Below, piece by piece: positions 54,001 through 56,750 of a stretch of 64,000 nucleotides of DNA (the first letter of the stretch is position 1; the number at the start of each line of letters is the position of its first letter). The DNA is from Tetracentron sinense (Eukaryota > Streptophyta > Magnoliopsida > Trochodendrales > Trochodendraceae). Both the position numbers and the translations under genes were made by a program. The stretch lies in assembly GCA_015143295.1 (NCBI GenBank), contig CM026564.1, forward strand, positions 9,846,416 to 9,910,415. Reading direction: 5' to 3'. The notes beneath the pieces were generated by a model. That model did not search any database, had not been told where the DNA came from, and saw only the letters and a list, made by a program, of their open reading frames with translations.

Positions 54001-56399
54001 TCCACATCGATATACTTGGTTCTATCGTATTGGACTGGATTGTGAGCAATACTAATAACTGCCTTATTGTTGTTAAATAGTCACATCTCAAACTGAACTG
54101 GAAAATCAAGCTTCGTCATAAGAATCTTGATCCATAACAATTCACATGCTCCATGTGTTATTGCCTTTTATTCTGCCTCTGCACTGAACCTAGCAACAAC
54201 TGCTTGTTTCTTGCTCCTTCATGTAACTAAGTTCTCGCCTGAAATTGTACAATACCTAGAGGTGGATCTTATGTATGTCATTGAGCCCGCCCAGTTAGCA
54301 TCTTTATAGCCTTCAACTTATAAATGTCAAATTGTATTTCAAAAAAAGTAGCCCATTACTAGAAGATGACTTTAGATACCTCGGTACTCTTTCAGCTGCC
54401 TCATGATGTGTCGTTCACGGTTTATGTATGAACTCACTGAATACACTAACCGAGAAAATGATAAAATTTATATGTCAAGACGAGTCAATGACAAGTAAAT
54501 CAACTTTCCAACTAATCTTTGGAACATACCAACATCCTTCAGCAGTTTTCCCCTTCATTATCAAGTTTGAGACTCCTGTTTTGAAAACATTGTCAACAAA
54601 ATCTTGAAGAATCAAAAGACAAGAAAGATGGGATGATAATGCCGTAATGGACCTGCCTTAGAAAGAGTAGAGTTGTGCTGAACAATGTACGTAAAACCAT
54701 CTGTGCATGGATGACTAGATTTTACTCACCATTTCCAACCTTTTTTGCCATCCCATTAGGATTGTCTCTTGTTTTATCAACAATCTTTGCACCCGTCACC
54801 TTCTAAACTAGTATTAATTAAAAAAAGTTCTGGTATTTATGTTTTGGTGCTTCCTCTGCCTACTTCCTCACTTGATTCCTCAAAGTCTGTCCTCATCACC
54901 CATACTGACCTCATCAATTTATTATAGTACCTGCAACATCCCATTGTGGATACAAGGATCTGCAAACTTCTCTCTTAGTAAACCACCAATAGGATTATCT
55001 GTTTATATACCCATGATAATCTCTATATGTGTGGCATTGTTGCAAATGCCAAGAAGAGACCCCAAATTTTGTTGGTACTAGTGTTTGTTTCCATCCCCTA
55101 TAGGAGGATCATCCATCCATCTATAGCCACATGTGCTGCATTTGGTCCAGCGAGGTTTGAGTGAGATGGCCTAGGGCCTAGGTAACTCAGTCCATATTTT
55201 CCCTTATTAAGGGTAAAAACGAGGTAGGCAATTGAAGTTTATATAAGTTTATTACCCCCAGCCCTTCCCTTAGCCTCTCTCTTATCTGCCCCCTCTACTT
55301 TTCCACGCTCTCTTTTTCTTTCCTCATGTTTTTCTTAATTTTGGTCCAAACCTAGAACTGGACATTTAATTTTGTTTGGGATTTTGTTGAACACTTTTTT
55401 ATGGACTCCCTTTTTTAGATTGTTCCTCAGGCCTTTATGGGGGCAAAACTGTGAATTTTTAGACTTGTAGTTGTTGATGACAATATGATGTTATAGTTGA
55501 GATCCATTTGTGTACGCCCATATCACTCTTTTTCCATGATCTTACGATCTATGTTATATTTTAGTAAATGCTCATCTATTGATATTTTATTCTTACATTC
55601 GCTTGCTTTTGTTAATGCATCGATATGGATCCCTTCTTTTATAGCATTTCATTTCATATTTATGTTTTTTCAAGAAAATATTTTTCTGCTTCAATTAAAT
55701 TAAACAATGGCCATATCCCATTTAAACAAGAGAAAAACTCAGTAAGTATTGATGGCTGCAGTTGCACTTGTCACTTGTGTAGGGGTTGGGGCTTATATAC
55801 TCAGATGTGTCCCTTCAAGAAGATATTTTGGGTGCAAATGGCCCGACTGGATTATTTTTAATTATCTGATCAATTGTAACTTTTAGATTGTTGGGAAAAT
55901 ACAAATTAAATTCGTTGGCAAGTCATTTAATCAAGGCAATGTTCATCTGCGCGATTTCCTTGGTAGGACCCGTTTAATTGGTTTGTCCCATCCTTCTAGG
56001 ATGTGTTCCATGTCATGTCTGCAGTCTGGTGTTGGCAAGGAGCATAGCTTCTTTTCATTCCCTCATTGAAGTGGTATTCTTCATAAGACTTCACATGTAT
56101 GGCATGAGTTGGGAAAACAGTTTCTTCCCCCGACACAAGTAAATCTGCATTTCTTCAATGGAAACTAACAGTTTGTGTACAATTTTCATATATTGCAGGA
56201 TGAGAAAGATAGAAAGATTCGGGAATTGTTGACTGAGTTGCACCGTGAGAGAAAGCGATCTGCAGCTTATCAAGAACAGCTAGGCATGGTTGTGAAAGAC
56301 ATTGAAGAACACACTCAACACCTGTCAAGAAACATCGAAGACATAGTTCAGAATGTGAGAGACATTGAATCTAAGAGGCCAGTCCTTCCACAAAGCTGA
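15473..56399 (+). CDS. FAR1-related sequence (FRS) short-type protein, two coding exons
   Basis: Coding exon 1 (15473-15931) gives 153 residues and coding exon 2 (56199-56399) gives 66, for 219 in all. The FAR1 DNA-binding domain spans about residues 45-137 with a WRKY-GCM1-type zinc set at C83, C109, H132 and H134 (GC...KW...EHNHP). Exon 1 ends YTP and exon 2 opens [10 protein letters not shown], a phase-0 join between a GTTAGT donor and a TATTGCAG acceptor. The combined TPDEKD run matches what I recall of short Arabidopsis FAR1-family proteins such as At3g59470. Residues 154-205 form a charged coiled coil. FAR1 proteins derive from MULE transposases; the short members keep only the DNA-binding part and probably act as nuclear regulators. 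The 40 kb intron is the odd feature. The start codon is the first in frame and is followed by an acidic N-terminus. Confidence 0.87.
16251..16651. mobile_element. MULE-type MITE (401 bp)
   Basis: The ends CATGGTCTTAAAAATTGCTA and (complement) AAGGTTTAAAATAACTATTC are imperfect inverted repeats, and CCATTACA/CCGTTACG-like words recur beneath each end. The 9 bp flanks GATTGTATC (16242-16250) and GATTGTACC (16652-16660) differ at one base, as expected of a Mutator-type target duplication. Confidence 0.75.
16661..17292. repeat. Intron DNA with a GGGA/GA microsatellite
   Basis: A (GGGA)n then (GA)n run occupies about 16881-16930. The rest is AT-rich and shows no recognisable gene or element. Confidence 0.6.
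17293..17863 (+). repeat. Direct duplication, copy 1 (571 bp)
   Basis: It runs from TTTGAGAAAGTATG to GCAGAAAATA and matches 19255-19777 along its length, including the block GAAGCTATAGTCAAGGTGCAC (split here: GAAGCTATAG then TCAAGGTGCAC). Copy 1 is longer by small indels. The two copies flank the TIR element at 17867-19254. Confidence 0.8.
17867..19254. mobile_element. TIR element of the GAGGCGTAAGGC family, with a nested MITE
   Basis: The left end (AACGTTTTAAAACGTGAAGGC) and right end (GCTTCACAGACCTCTTAAAACACT, described in two parts) are inverted. Both subterminal zones are full of GAGGC/GCCTC words. The element at 25256-25730 is a second copy with 9 bp flanks, suggesting Mutator-type chemistry. 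This copy has no matching target duplication but sits exactly between two halves of a direct duplication. It contains a Tourist-like MITE and no coding capacity. Confidence 0.7.
18436..18738. mobile_element. Tourist-like (PIF/Harbinger) MITE, 303 bp
   Basis: The ends GGTGGCGTTTGGTAA and TTACCAAACGCCACC are perfect inverted repeats, and nearly the whole unit folds into one long hairpin. A 3 bp TAA flanks both sides (18433-18435 and 18739-18741), as expected for Tourist-like MITEs. Confidence 0.85.
19255..19777 (+). repeat. Direct duplication, copy 2 (523 bp)
   Basis: It matches 17293-17863 from TTTGAGAAAGTATG to GCAGAAAATA. It begins one base after the TIR element ends. Confidence 0.8.
19778..20744. 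other. Unassigned intron DNA
   Basis: Contains GA microsatellites near 19950-19970 and 20070-20105 and otherwise AT-rich sequence. No supported gene. It could be old intron or the outer part of an unrecognised element. Confidence 0.5.
20745..20910 (-). repeat. 3' LTR start and polypurine tract of the copia element
   Basis: On the minus strand GCTTGAGGGAGGAG (20910-20897) is followed by TGTTGAGATATATT at 20896, the usual copia order of polypurine tract then LTR. The far LTR edge near 20745 is uncertain. Confidence 0.6.
20950..21300 (-). pseudogene. Copia RNase H, C-terminal piece
   Basis: [47 protein letters not shown] and [14 protein letters not shown] are hallmark copia RNase H blocks. The upstream part lies beyond the hAT insertion at 24620-24860. 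Confidence 0.88.
21842..22743 (-). pseudogene. hAT transposase C-terminal tail, low complexity
   Basis: Two overlapping frames (22743-22468 and 22546-21842) hold [23 protein letters not shown] and then a serine/glycine/aspartate-rich stretch with an Arg-Ala dipeptide run. The run comes from a hexanucleotide repeat (GCCCTT/GCCCCT) at about 22126-22186. It is part of the hAT element, not a separate host gene. Confidence 0.7.
22681..22878. repeat. About 98 bp tandem duplication inside the hAT element
   Basis: The block starting AAAGGATCCCGCTCAAGTTG near 22682 repeats from near 22780 to about 22878 with only a few changes. It duplicates part of the hAT coding tail and looks fairly recent. Confidence 0.8.
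22838..23026 (-). pseudogene. hAT dimerisation domain
   Basis: The peptide has [22 protein letters not shown], then [17 protein letters not shown] and KQRNRLGY. This is the hAT C-terminal dimerisation region (the usual motif is SSACERNWS; here W replaces R). It is followed in another frame by the tail at 22743-22468. Confidence 0.85.
23952..24518 (-). pseudogene. hAT transposase, DUF659 region
   Basis: A 188-residue open frame contains [51 protein letters not shown] and [18 protein letters not shown]. These are the DUF659 core motifs of plant hAT transposases, including the TDNG aspartate of the catalytic core and the CAAHCIDL block. Translation also continues weakly upstream to about 24600 in another frame. 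The domain here looks well preserved, but the gene as a whole is not, because the N-terminal BED finger is missing and the downstream part is scattered over frames. Confidence 0.85.
24600..24860 (-). pseudogene. Copia connection/RNase H, N-terminal piece
   Basis: [22 protein letters not shown] and GYCTSL-type blocks match the region between copia reverse transcriptase and RNase H. It ends at the hAT insertion. Confidence 0.82.
25010..26390 (-). pseudogene. Copia reverse transcriptase in two pieces
   Basis: The N-terminal piece (26390-25740) shows [53 protein letters not shown] and [10 protein letters not shown]. The second piece (25255-25010) shows [12 protein letters not shown] and [12 protein letters not shown], which contains the catalytic YVDD-like box. 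A 475 bp TIR element lies between them. Confidence 0.85.
25256..25730. mobile_element. TIR element of the GAGGCGTAAGGC family (475 bp)
   Basis: The ends AATGTTTTAAAACATG and (complement) TAGTGTTTTAAAAAGC are inverted. Subterminal words such as GAGGCGTAAGCCTC match the element at 17867-19254. Flanking 9 bp copies GCCAGGAGC (25247-25255) and GATAGGAGC (25731-25739) differ at two bases and interrupt a copia reverse transcriptase, which fixes the ends. A 9 bp target suggests a Mutator-type origin. Confidence 0.78.
26393..27274. mobile_element. TIR element with CCGGTTCG-rich ends (about 880 bp)
   Basis: TCACTGTTTTCAGAATCGGACC at the left is an imperfect inverse of the right end (complement TCAATGTTGTCAAAACCAGACC). 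GGACCGG and CCGGTTCGACCGG words crowd both ends. The centre (about 26500-27100) is ordinary sequence with repeated GTAGCAGCTGTCCAA words near 26670-26745. It lies between copia reverse transcriptase and linker. The target duplication (CCGGCT against CTGGCT) is degraded. No coding capacity is supported. Confidence 0.6.
27276..27430 (-). pseudogene. Copia integrase-RT linker piece
   Basis: A minus-strand frame reads [23 protein letters not shown], which resembles the linker before copia reverse transcriptase. It is short and the call rests mainly on its position. Confidence 0.55.
27431..27692. other. AT-rich remnant between copia linker and TIR element
   Basis: Decayed sequence in which copia integrase would be expected. 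No integrase motif could be recognised. Confidence 0.4.
27701..28720. mobile_element. TIR element with GATACGTATCG-rich ends (1020 bp)
   Basis: The left end CATGGTTTAAAATTTTGATA and right end (complement CATGGTTCAAAATATCAGTA) are inverted repeats. Subterminal words CCGATACG/CGATACGTATCC repeat at both sides. The 8 bp flanks CTATTGAA (27693-27700) and CTAATGAA (28721-28728) differ at one base. The AT-rich interior shares a segment with 33130-33310. No transposase is present. Confidence 0.75.
28860..29340 (-). pseudogene. Copia protease and gag zinc knuckle
   Basis: Minus-strand reading gives [14 protein letters not shown] at 28935-28880, the copia protease active-site block. [11 protein letters not shown]-like CCHC knuckle lies near 29260-29225. 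The stretch is heavily decayed. Confidence 0.72.
29930..30892. mobile_element. TIR element with CGAGTTGACTCG-type ends, nested in the solo LTR
   Basis: TTAGTGTTTTAAACCTGAAAAC at the left is an imperfect inverse of the right end (complement AGTATTAAAACTCGACGAGT). Both ends have GACTCG/CGAGTT words. No clean target duplication was found. The centre contains a block of different composition at 30135-30755. Confidence 0.55.
30135..30755. other. Block of unlike composition, possible organelle-derived insert
   Basis: About 620 bp lacks the AT-rich runs of its surroundings and is more GC-rich, with words such as CACGGGATAGCGGAAAAGC and GAAAGGCGGGTCTTCC. The texture resembles plant mitochondrial spacer DNA, but no organelle gene was recognised in either strand. 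Just before it, at about 30080-30131, lies a 50 bp stretch that is a near copy of 31331-31383 in the surrounding LTR. Confidence 0.35.
31824..32193. repeat. 185 bp tandem duplication in the solo LTR
   Basis: Two adjacent units (31824-32008 and 32009-32193), each beginning AGATGTTATTAGGTTAGAAC, match closely. Confidence 0.85.
32590..33125 (-). pseudogene. Copia gag (UBN2-type) fragment
   Basis: Minus-strand blocks include [44 protein letters not shown] and [20 protein letters not shown], followed by LWEELDHYQ. These match the copia gag domain known as UBN2. It is the 5'-most recognisable part of the copia element, and its downstream continuation lies beyond the solo LTR. Confidence 0.82.
33130..33310. 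mobile_element. Fragment related to the interior of the TIR element at 27701
   Basis: AAATTTCATAAATTCTATCA and GTCTCATATTTTAATC blocks match 28150-28290 in the same order. Only an interior piece is present. Confidence 0.6.
33350..34020 (+). mobile_element. hAT fragment, 3' part, opposite orientation
   Basis: The complement of 21360-21900 matches here: CATAGTATCCACCGATGG, TACATGAGTATACAC, CATAATGTGATGAG and the final TTTACTATATCG-poor AT zone. It therefore carries the tail and 3' untranslated part of the same hAT family, coding strand plus. The body of the transposase is missing. Confidence 0.7.
34021..36340. other. Unassigned intron DNA
   Basis: Mostly AT-rich, without recognised elements. 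At 35033-35335 two adjacent short frames read [26 protein letters not shown] and then [25 protein letters not shown] (each given in part). They look like eroded protein-coding sequence but match no family I recognise. The rest may be old intron. Confidence 0.45.
36345..36875. repeat. Tandem duplication (about 252 and 280 bp units)
   Basis: Units begin ATAGTTTAAAATATCGG at 36342 and 36595. Both contain GGTAAGTCCAATATAGGAAA, CAAATCCAAACTTATTTC and GAGTTTCTACTATT in order. The second unit is longer by small indels. The start word resembles ends of ATATCGG-type TIR elements, so this may be a duplicated element end. Confidence 0.8.
37022..37706 (-). repeat. 3' LTR of the Tat element
   Basis: The plus-strand edges are TGTAACTGGG and CATCAACA. 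It matches 47326-48010 over all 685 bp. The adjacent TTAGCCCCCTGTCTG (37707-37721) is, on the minus strand, the polypurine tract. Confidence 0.92.
37707..37721 (-). promoter_or_regulatory. Polypurine tract of the Tat element
   Basis: The minus strand reads CAGACAGGGGGCTAA directly before the LTR start TGTTGATGGG. It would prime plus-strand DNA synthesis. Confidence 0.8.
38147..39838 (+). CDS. Plant mobile domain (PMD) protein, antisense gene carried by the Tat element
   Basis: A 563-residue open frame lies on the strand opposite to gag-pol. Recognisable PMD features are [30 protein letters not shown] (given in part: [19 protein letters not shown]), [54 protein letters not shown] and a final lysine/alanine-rich tail ([12 protein letters not shown]) that looks like a nuclear signal. 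The PMD is shared by host MAIN/MAIL-type nuclear proteins and by several TE groups. A CT-rich leader and a TATTTAT word lie upstream (37970-38080). The tail runs into a GTAAAA donor-like word near 39775, so the ORF's last residues may be intronic. Its role in the element is unknown; captured host sequence or a silencing-evasion role are guesses. Confidence 0.85.
   Translation: MHPNTSIPTDEWCLLREDPTDGTGSPPPAIGVPRFKVSRGDFLPMKPTFRSHSGPSGDWEGWIHDMLSDDEFVELLKDAGVKEAVELTSSFQIKRDQDALKQLLFWWNRSTYTFITPWGEVAPSLEDVAALLQLEIFGEHVIAAINYNDPVMMECTEALTSALKASTKKSMKRANFNDWVRYFWREQASKKKGVGTSQPSAYGAGMHSPFRREAFIAVWLSRYIFPAYPYEKIQERLFGCASRIANGTRYSLVSLFLGNLYHNLDLFHRDLVKSKGESPIEIFACASFLQMWLWERVPGYAPSPSSLVQLAINKGTPEKLFPRALRWSNVRPKKNAKLFHSLDKGFFNFRPYTQTLEGALPLDYYTPGTSFQQVDFPGHITAQDLNFFAIITYSVLVVINESPFISVSYNPSRFQRQFGLDQGVPLLSVHAYPPPAAGRMHLVSRWREYLSPALDSFLLPQADREGRYTPAMKEYWARSITYFQDFINSPSLEVLPEEPSPRLKGQKKAGKRTLKKTTVGGLKRKLVPASKKAAPPAKRSKKVKLYAFDFHFFTLLTLFHFCH
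39880..41201 (+). pseudogene. Downstream part of the antisense PMD gene
   Basis: Two coding-like regions follow on the same strand. 40055-40654 has a proline/serine-rich segment preceded by acidic sequence. 40790-41201 contains an [20 protein letters not shown] block and a heptad-rich coiled coil ([22 protein letters not shown]) with a stop at 41199-41201. The layout of PMD, then linker, then coiled coil is that of the large PMD proteins found in plant TEs. It is broken or multi-exon; which of the two cannot be decided by eye. Confidence 0.65.
41348..42829 (-). CDS. Tat integrase, long open frame
   Basis: A 493-residue frame. The zinc-binding region (about residues 145-200) shows [10 protein letters not shown] and CHQCQVQG. 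The core runs from [13 protein letters not shown] through [11 protein letters not shown] to [12 protein letters not shown], giving the D, D and E of the catalytic triad. The C-terminal part holds FNKGDLVLR and [15 protein letters not shown]. Integrase inserts the element's cDNA. The frame is uninterrupted over all three domains, but it is part of a broken pol and is treated as a fossil. Its end converges with the antisense PMD gene, about 150 bp apart. Confidence 0.9.
   Translation of the reverse strand: MKNFLHLDGTLYCRSSDGILMKCIGIEEAKRQLKEVHDKVCSQNLSVPLFRHLQRFGLYWPNMIADSSNLQRDCPRCQSLPDPIECHLVENGEDWRQPYIEYIKGGELPLNKKDVSRLQRKAQKFFLHQSELFIKGIKGTPLRCLNQQEAETVLFEVHSGECRSHQGKKLYIQLLELGYYWPTIEADSAKFVKSCHQCQVQGDPIHVPALKLQQISSPWPFHTWGLDLIGPINPPSEGNIWIIAATEYYTKWVEAVPIKRATGGAVSNFIKENIIYRFGIPNRIITDNGTPFVNNIVRELLEKYHIKHVKSTPYYPKGNGQAEATNKTLLKILKKMVEGEYKKWSQNFMTLWAYRTSPRTATRVSPYSLVYGVEATLPVEMAVPSARMILNDESKLEINGIVKAKEVEVIEERRMKAEEQGTNYQRRIAKAYDKMVRLRLFNKGDLVLRTALHVKNRTFASKFTPNWEGPYIIREAMESGYYRLEKSDGTYLT
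42835..43362 (-). pseudogene. Second (archaeal-type) RNase H of the Tat element
   Basis: A 175-residue frame starts [18 protein letters not shown] and contains [29 protein letters not shown] and [18 protein letters not shown]. These supply the D, E, D and D expected of RNase H. A second RNase H after the usual one is the mark of the Tat lineage. It matches the fragment at 32-355. Confidence 0.88.
43495..44803 (-). pseudogene. Reverse transcriptase and first RNase H of the Tat element
   Basis: The long frame (44803-43910) holds [60 protein letters not shown] and [14 protein letters not shown], the last being the catalytic YxDD box. It then runs into [17 protein letters not shown] decayed RNase H ([26 protein letters not shown]) follows to about 43495. 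Pol is broken here in a few places. Confidence 0.88.
45123..46202 (-). pseudogene. Zinc-knuckle and protease region of the Tat element
   Basis: A 359-residue frame begins with a [20 protein letters not shown] block typical of Tat gag-pol boundaries. It contains the protease segment [19 protein letters not shown] and [23 protein letters not shown]. The usual active-site triplet of the family is DPGSS. Confidence 0.82.
46379..47287 (-). CDS. Tat gag, open frame
   Basis: A 302-residue frame starts 20 bases after the primer site. The N-terminal half is glutamine-rich ([22 protein letters not shown]). The capsid-like gag region contains [56 protein letters not shown] and [37 protein letters not shown] (parts shown). 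Gag would form the virus-like particle. It reads through to the DNA-rich linker region near 46230 in another frame. Confidence 0.85.
   Translation of the reverse strand: MASTEGNTNDFSAPNQDTPNPNHGGLATELMSVMAPMLQTLQQSQTQAQAIEAQTQMLLLLQEIHGSHPRNDTHDHDTSELSYVTAADVVAILERQRQTANENFHFDSNPPYSTTILQKPYPQGYIVPTFPQYNGKDGNAREHFKRFVDALGMNASDHELRLQEFSKSLSDRAYTWYSDLVPNSIHSWEDMVTAFAKKNFLVEDRISFIDLSRERQKPSEGLIDYVKRFHERAFECRDLVTENSLIQTCISDMLKEFRVHLENLGITNFSRLQQATRRTSESVKSHENELGVVNLVPQRHKS
47307..47323 (-). promoter_or_regulatory. Primer-binding site, tRNA-Arg type
   Basis: The minus strand reads TGGCGACTCCACTGGGC two bases inside the 5' LTR edge. Tat/Ogre elements commonly use tRNA-Arg; the assignment is from memory of that family. 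Confidence 0.75.
47326..48010 (-). repeat. 5' LTR of the Tat element
   Basis: It matches the 3' LTR over 685 bp. TATTTATAGG at 47543-47552 and the complement of ATTTAATATAATAA near 47624 are candidate promoter words, and two close copies of AACGCCTTTGCATTTATT occur near 47636 and 47662. Confidence 0.92.
48011..48640 (-). pseudogene. hAT transposase N-terminal fragment with BED zinc finger
   Basis: Minus-strand frames read [42 protein letters not shown] (in parts: [17 protein letters not shown]). This is the BED-type finger at the start of DUF659 hAT transposases, with C-x2-C and H plus C ligands. It is cut off on the left by the Tat element. Confidence 0.75.
48740..49352 (-). mobile_element. 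hAT fragment, 3' part (continues at 53208)
   Basis: GAAACTTCAGGAAATGTTA, AAGAGATG and CACATATGTATAATGTTGTG(C) words match the 3' part of the hAT at 21360-21800 in the same orientation. It is split from 53208-53410 by the LTR element at 49358-53202. Confidence 0.72.
49358..49733 (+). repeat. 5' LTR of the non-autonomous element
   Basis: 376 bp, with an internal duplication of about 85 bp (units near 49553 and 49633, each with CACTCGAATCT and TCGAAGATCC words). Confidence 0.85.
50071..50394 (+). pseudogene. Short open frame inside the non-autonomous LTR element
   Basis: A 107-codon frame with no motif I recognise. It may be a gag remnant because it follows the primer site by about 330 bp. It overlaps a 109 bp tandem duplication. 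Confidence 0.35.
50257..50475 (+). repeat. 109 bp tandem duplication in the non-autonomous element
   Basis: The block with GGCTACTCCTAAGAAGAATT, GGAGATGAAGGGCTAGCTCG and TCCCATGGCGACAACGA is present at about 50260 and again at about 50369 with very few changes. Confidence 0.85.
51640..52180 (+). repeat. Degenerate tandem array, period roughly 60-70 bp
   Basis: Words of the form GAACCCG(C/T)AGGTTAGCGTG and GGAAAAAC(C/T)(A/T)AATG(G/T)CTTAG recur at about 51930, 51990, 52080 and 52140. Weaker versions (GTATAGCGTGGAAATGCCTCA) extend back to about 51680. Confidence 0.7.
52865..53202 (+). repeat. 3' LTR of the non-autonomous element
   Basis: 338 bp. Same ends as the 5' LTR and the same order of internal words. 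Confidence 0.85.
53208..53410 (-). mobile_element. hAT fragment, continuation of 48740-49352
   Basis: It starts CCATCGGTGGATACT, matching CCCATCAGTGGATACT at 21860 in the hAT tail, and resumes exactly at the target duplication of the LTR element. Confidence 0.72.
53637..54690 (-). mobile_element. Ty1/copia retrotransposon, 3' end, broken
   Basis: Minus strand: a connection/RNase H region (54690-53850) with [25 protein letters not shown] and DKHFIREK blocks. It is followed by the polypurine tract CACTTGAGGGGGGGG and the LTR start TGTTGTAATGG at 53829. The LTR's far end, near 53637 (plus strand TGTGAGAAGAAG), is uncertain. It is a different copy from the copia at 20745-33125. Several breaks are present. 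Confidence 0.78.
54700..56198 (+). other. Unassigned DNA at the 3' end of the giant intron
   Basis: No TE signature was found, and this is the best candidate for surviving original intron. T-rich sequence precedes the acceptor, which reads TTCATATATTGCAG at 56185-56198. A 45-codon ATG frame near 55750 is not convincing. Confidence 0.5.
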
Positions 56400-56750
56400 T
56401 TGCTGCTAGCTTGTCAAAGTGGCTGCCATTGTATCATGTTGTGGGTATGCCTCTGGTTTATTTTTCAGGTTGTATAGTTAATTTCTTCATCAAGAGGTAC
56501 TTAAAAACCAGGTAAATTTTAGTGAGGTGCTCTAAACCTGGTTGTATAGAATATTGGTAGAAAATTTAGATCCTGAAGCATAGCTCCAATACCAGCATGC
56601 ACGCAAAAGTGGTATAACATGGGTTATTCTCGGAGCAATTTGCGTTGAAGGAGGGTTCACGTGAGTTTTTCCTAAACATTTTAATTGTGTCCAAATTAGG
56701 ATATTTTTCTTTGAAAGATGTGGCAGATTTCGAATTTCTTAGATCAAACC
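56400..56750 (+). other. Probable 3' untranslated region of the FRS gene
   Basis: The 351 bp between the FRS stop codon and the solo LTR contain no element. T-rich stretches could serve as near-upstream poly(A) elements, but no clear AATAAA was found. The transcript may end here or read into the LTR. Confidence 0.45.

Larger units (their letters stand above)
15932..56198 (+). other. Giant TE-filled intron of the FRS gene (40,267 bp)
   Basis: The donor CCG/GTTAGT at 15931/15932 and acceptor ATTGCAG/GATGAG at 56198/56199 join two exons of one conserved protein in phase 0. Inside lie copia, Tat, hAT, MULE-like and MITE insertions, leaving only a few kb of possible original intron. Without splicing, the frame runs on four codons (VSSL) and stops. 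No third coding exon of this family was seen inside. Confidence 0.8.

Noticed and set aside
55750-55885. 45-codon frame starting [19 protein letters not shown]
   Set aside because: A short membrane-like peptide with no known family, lying in the FRS intron; probably chance.
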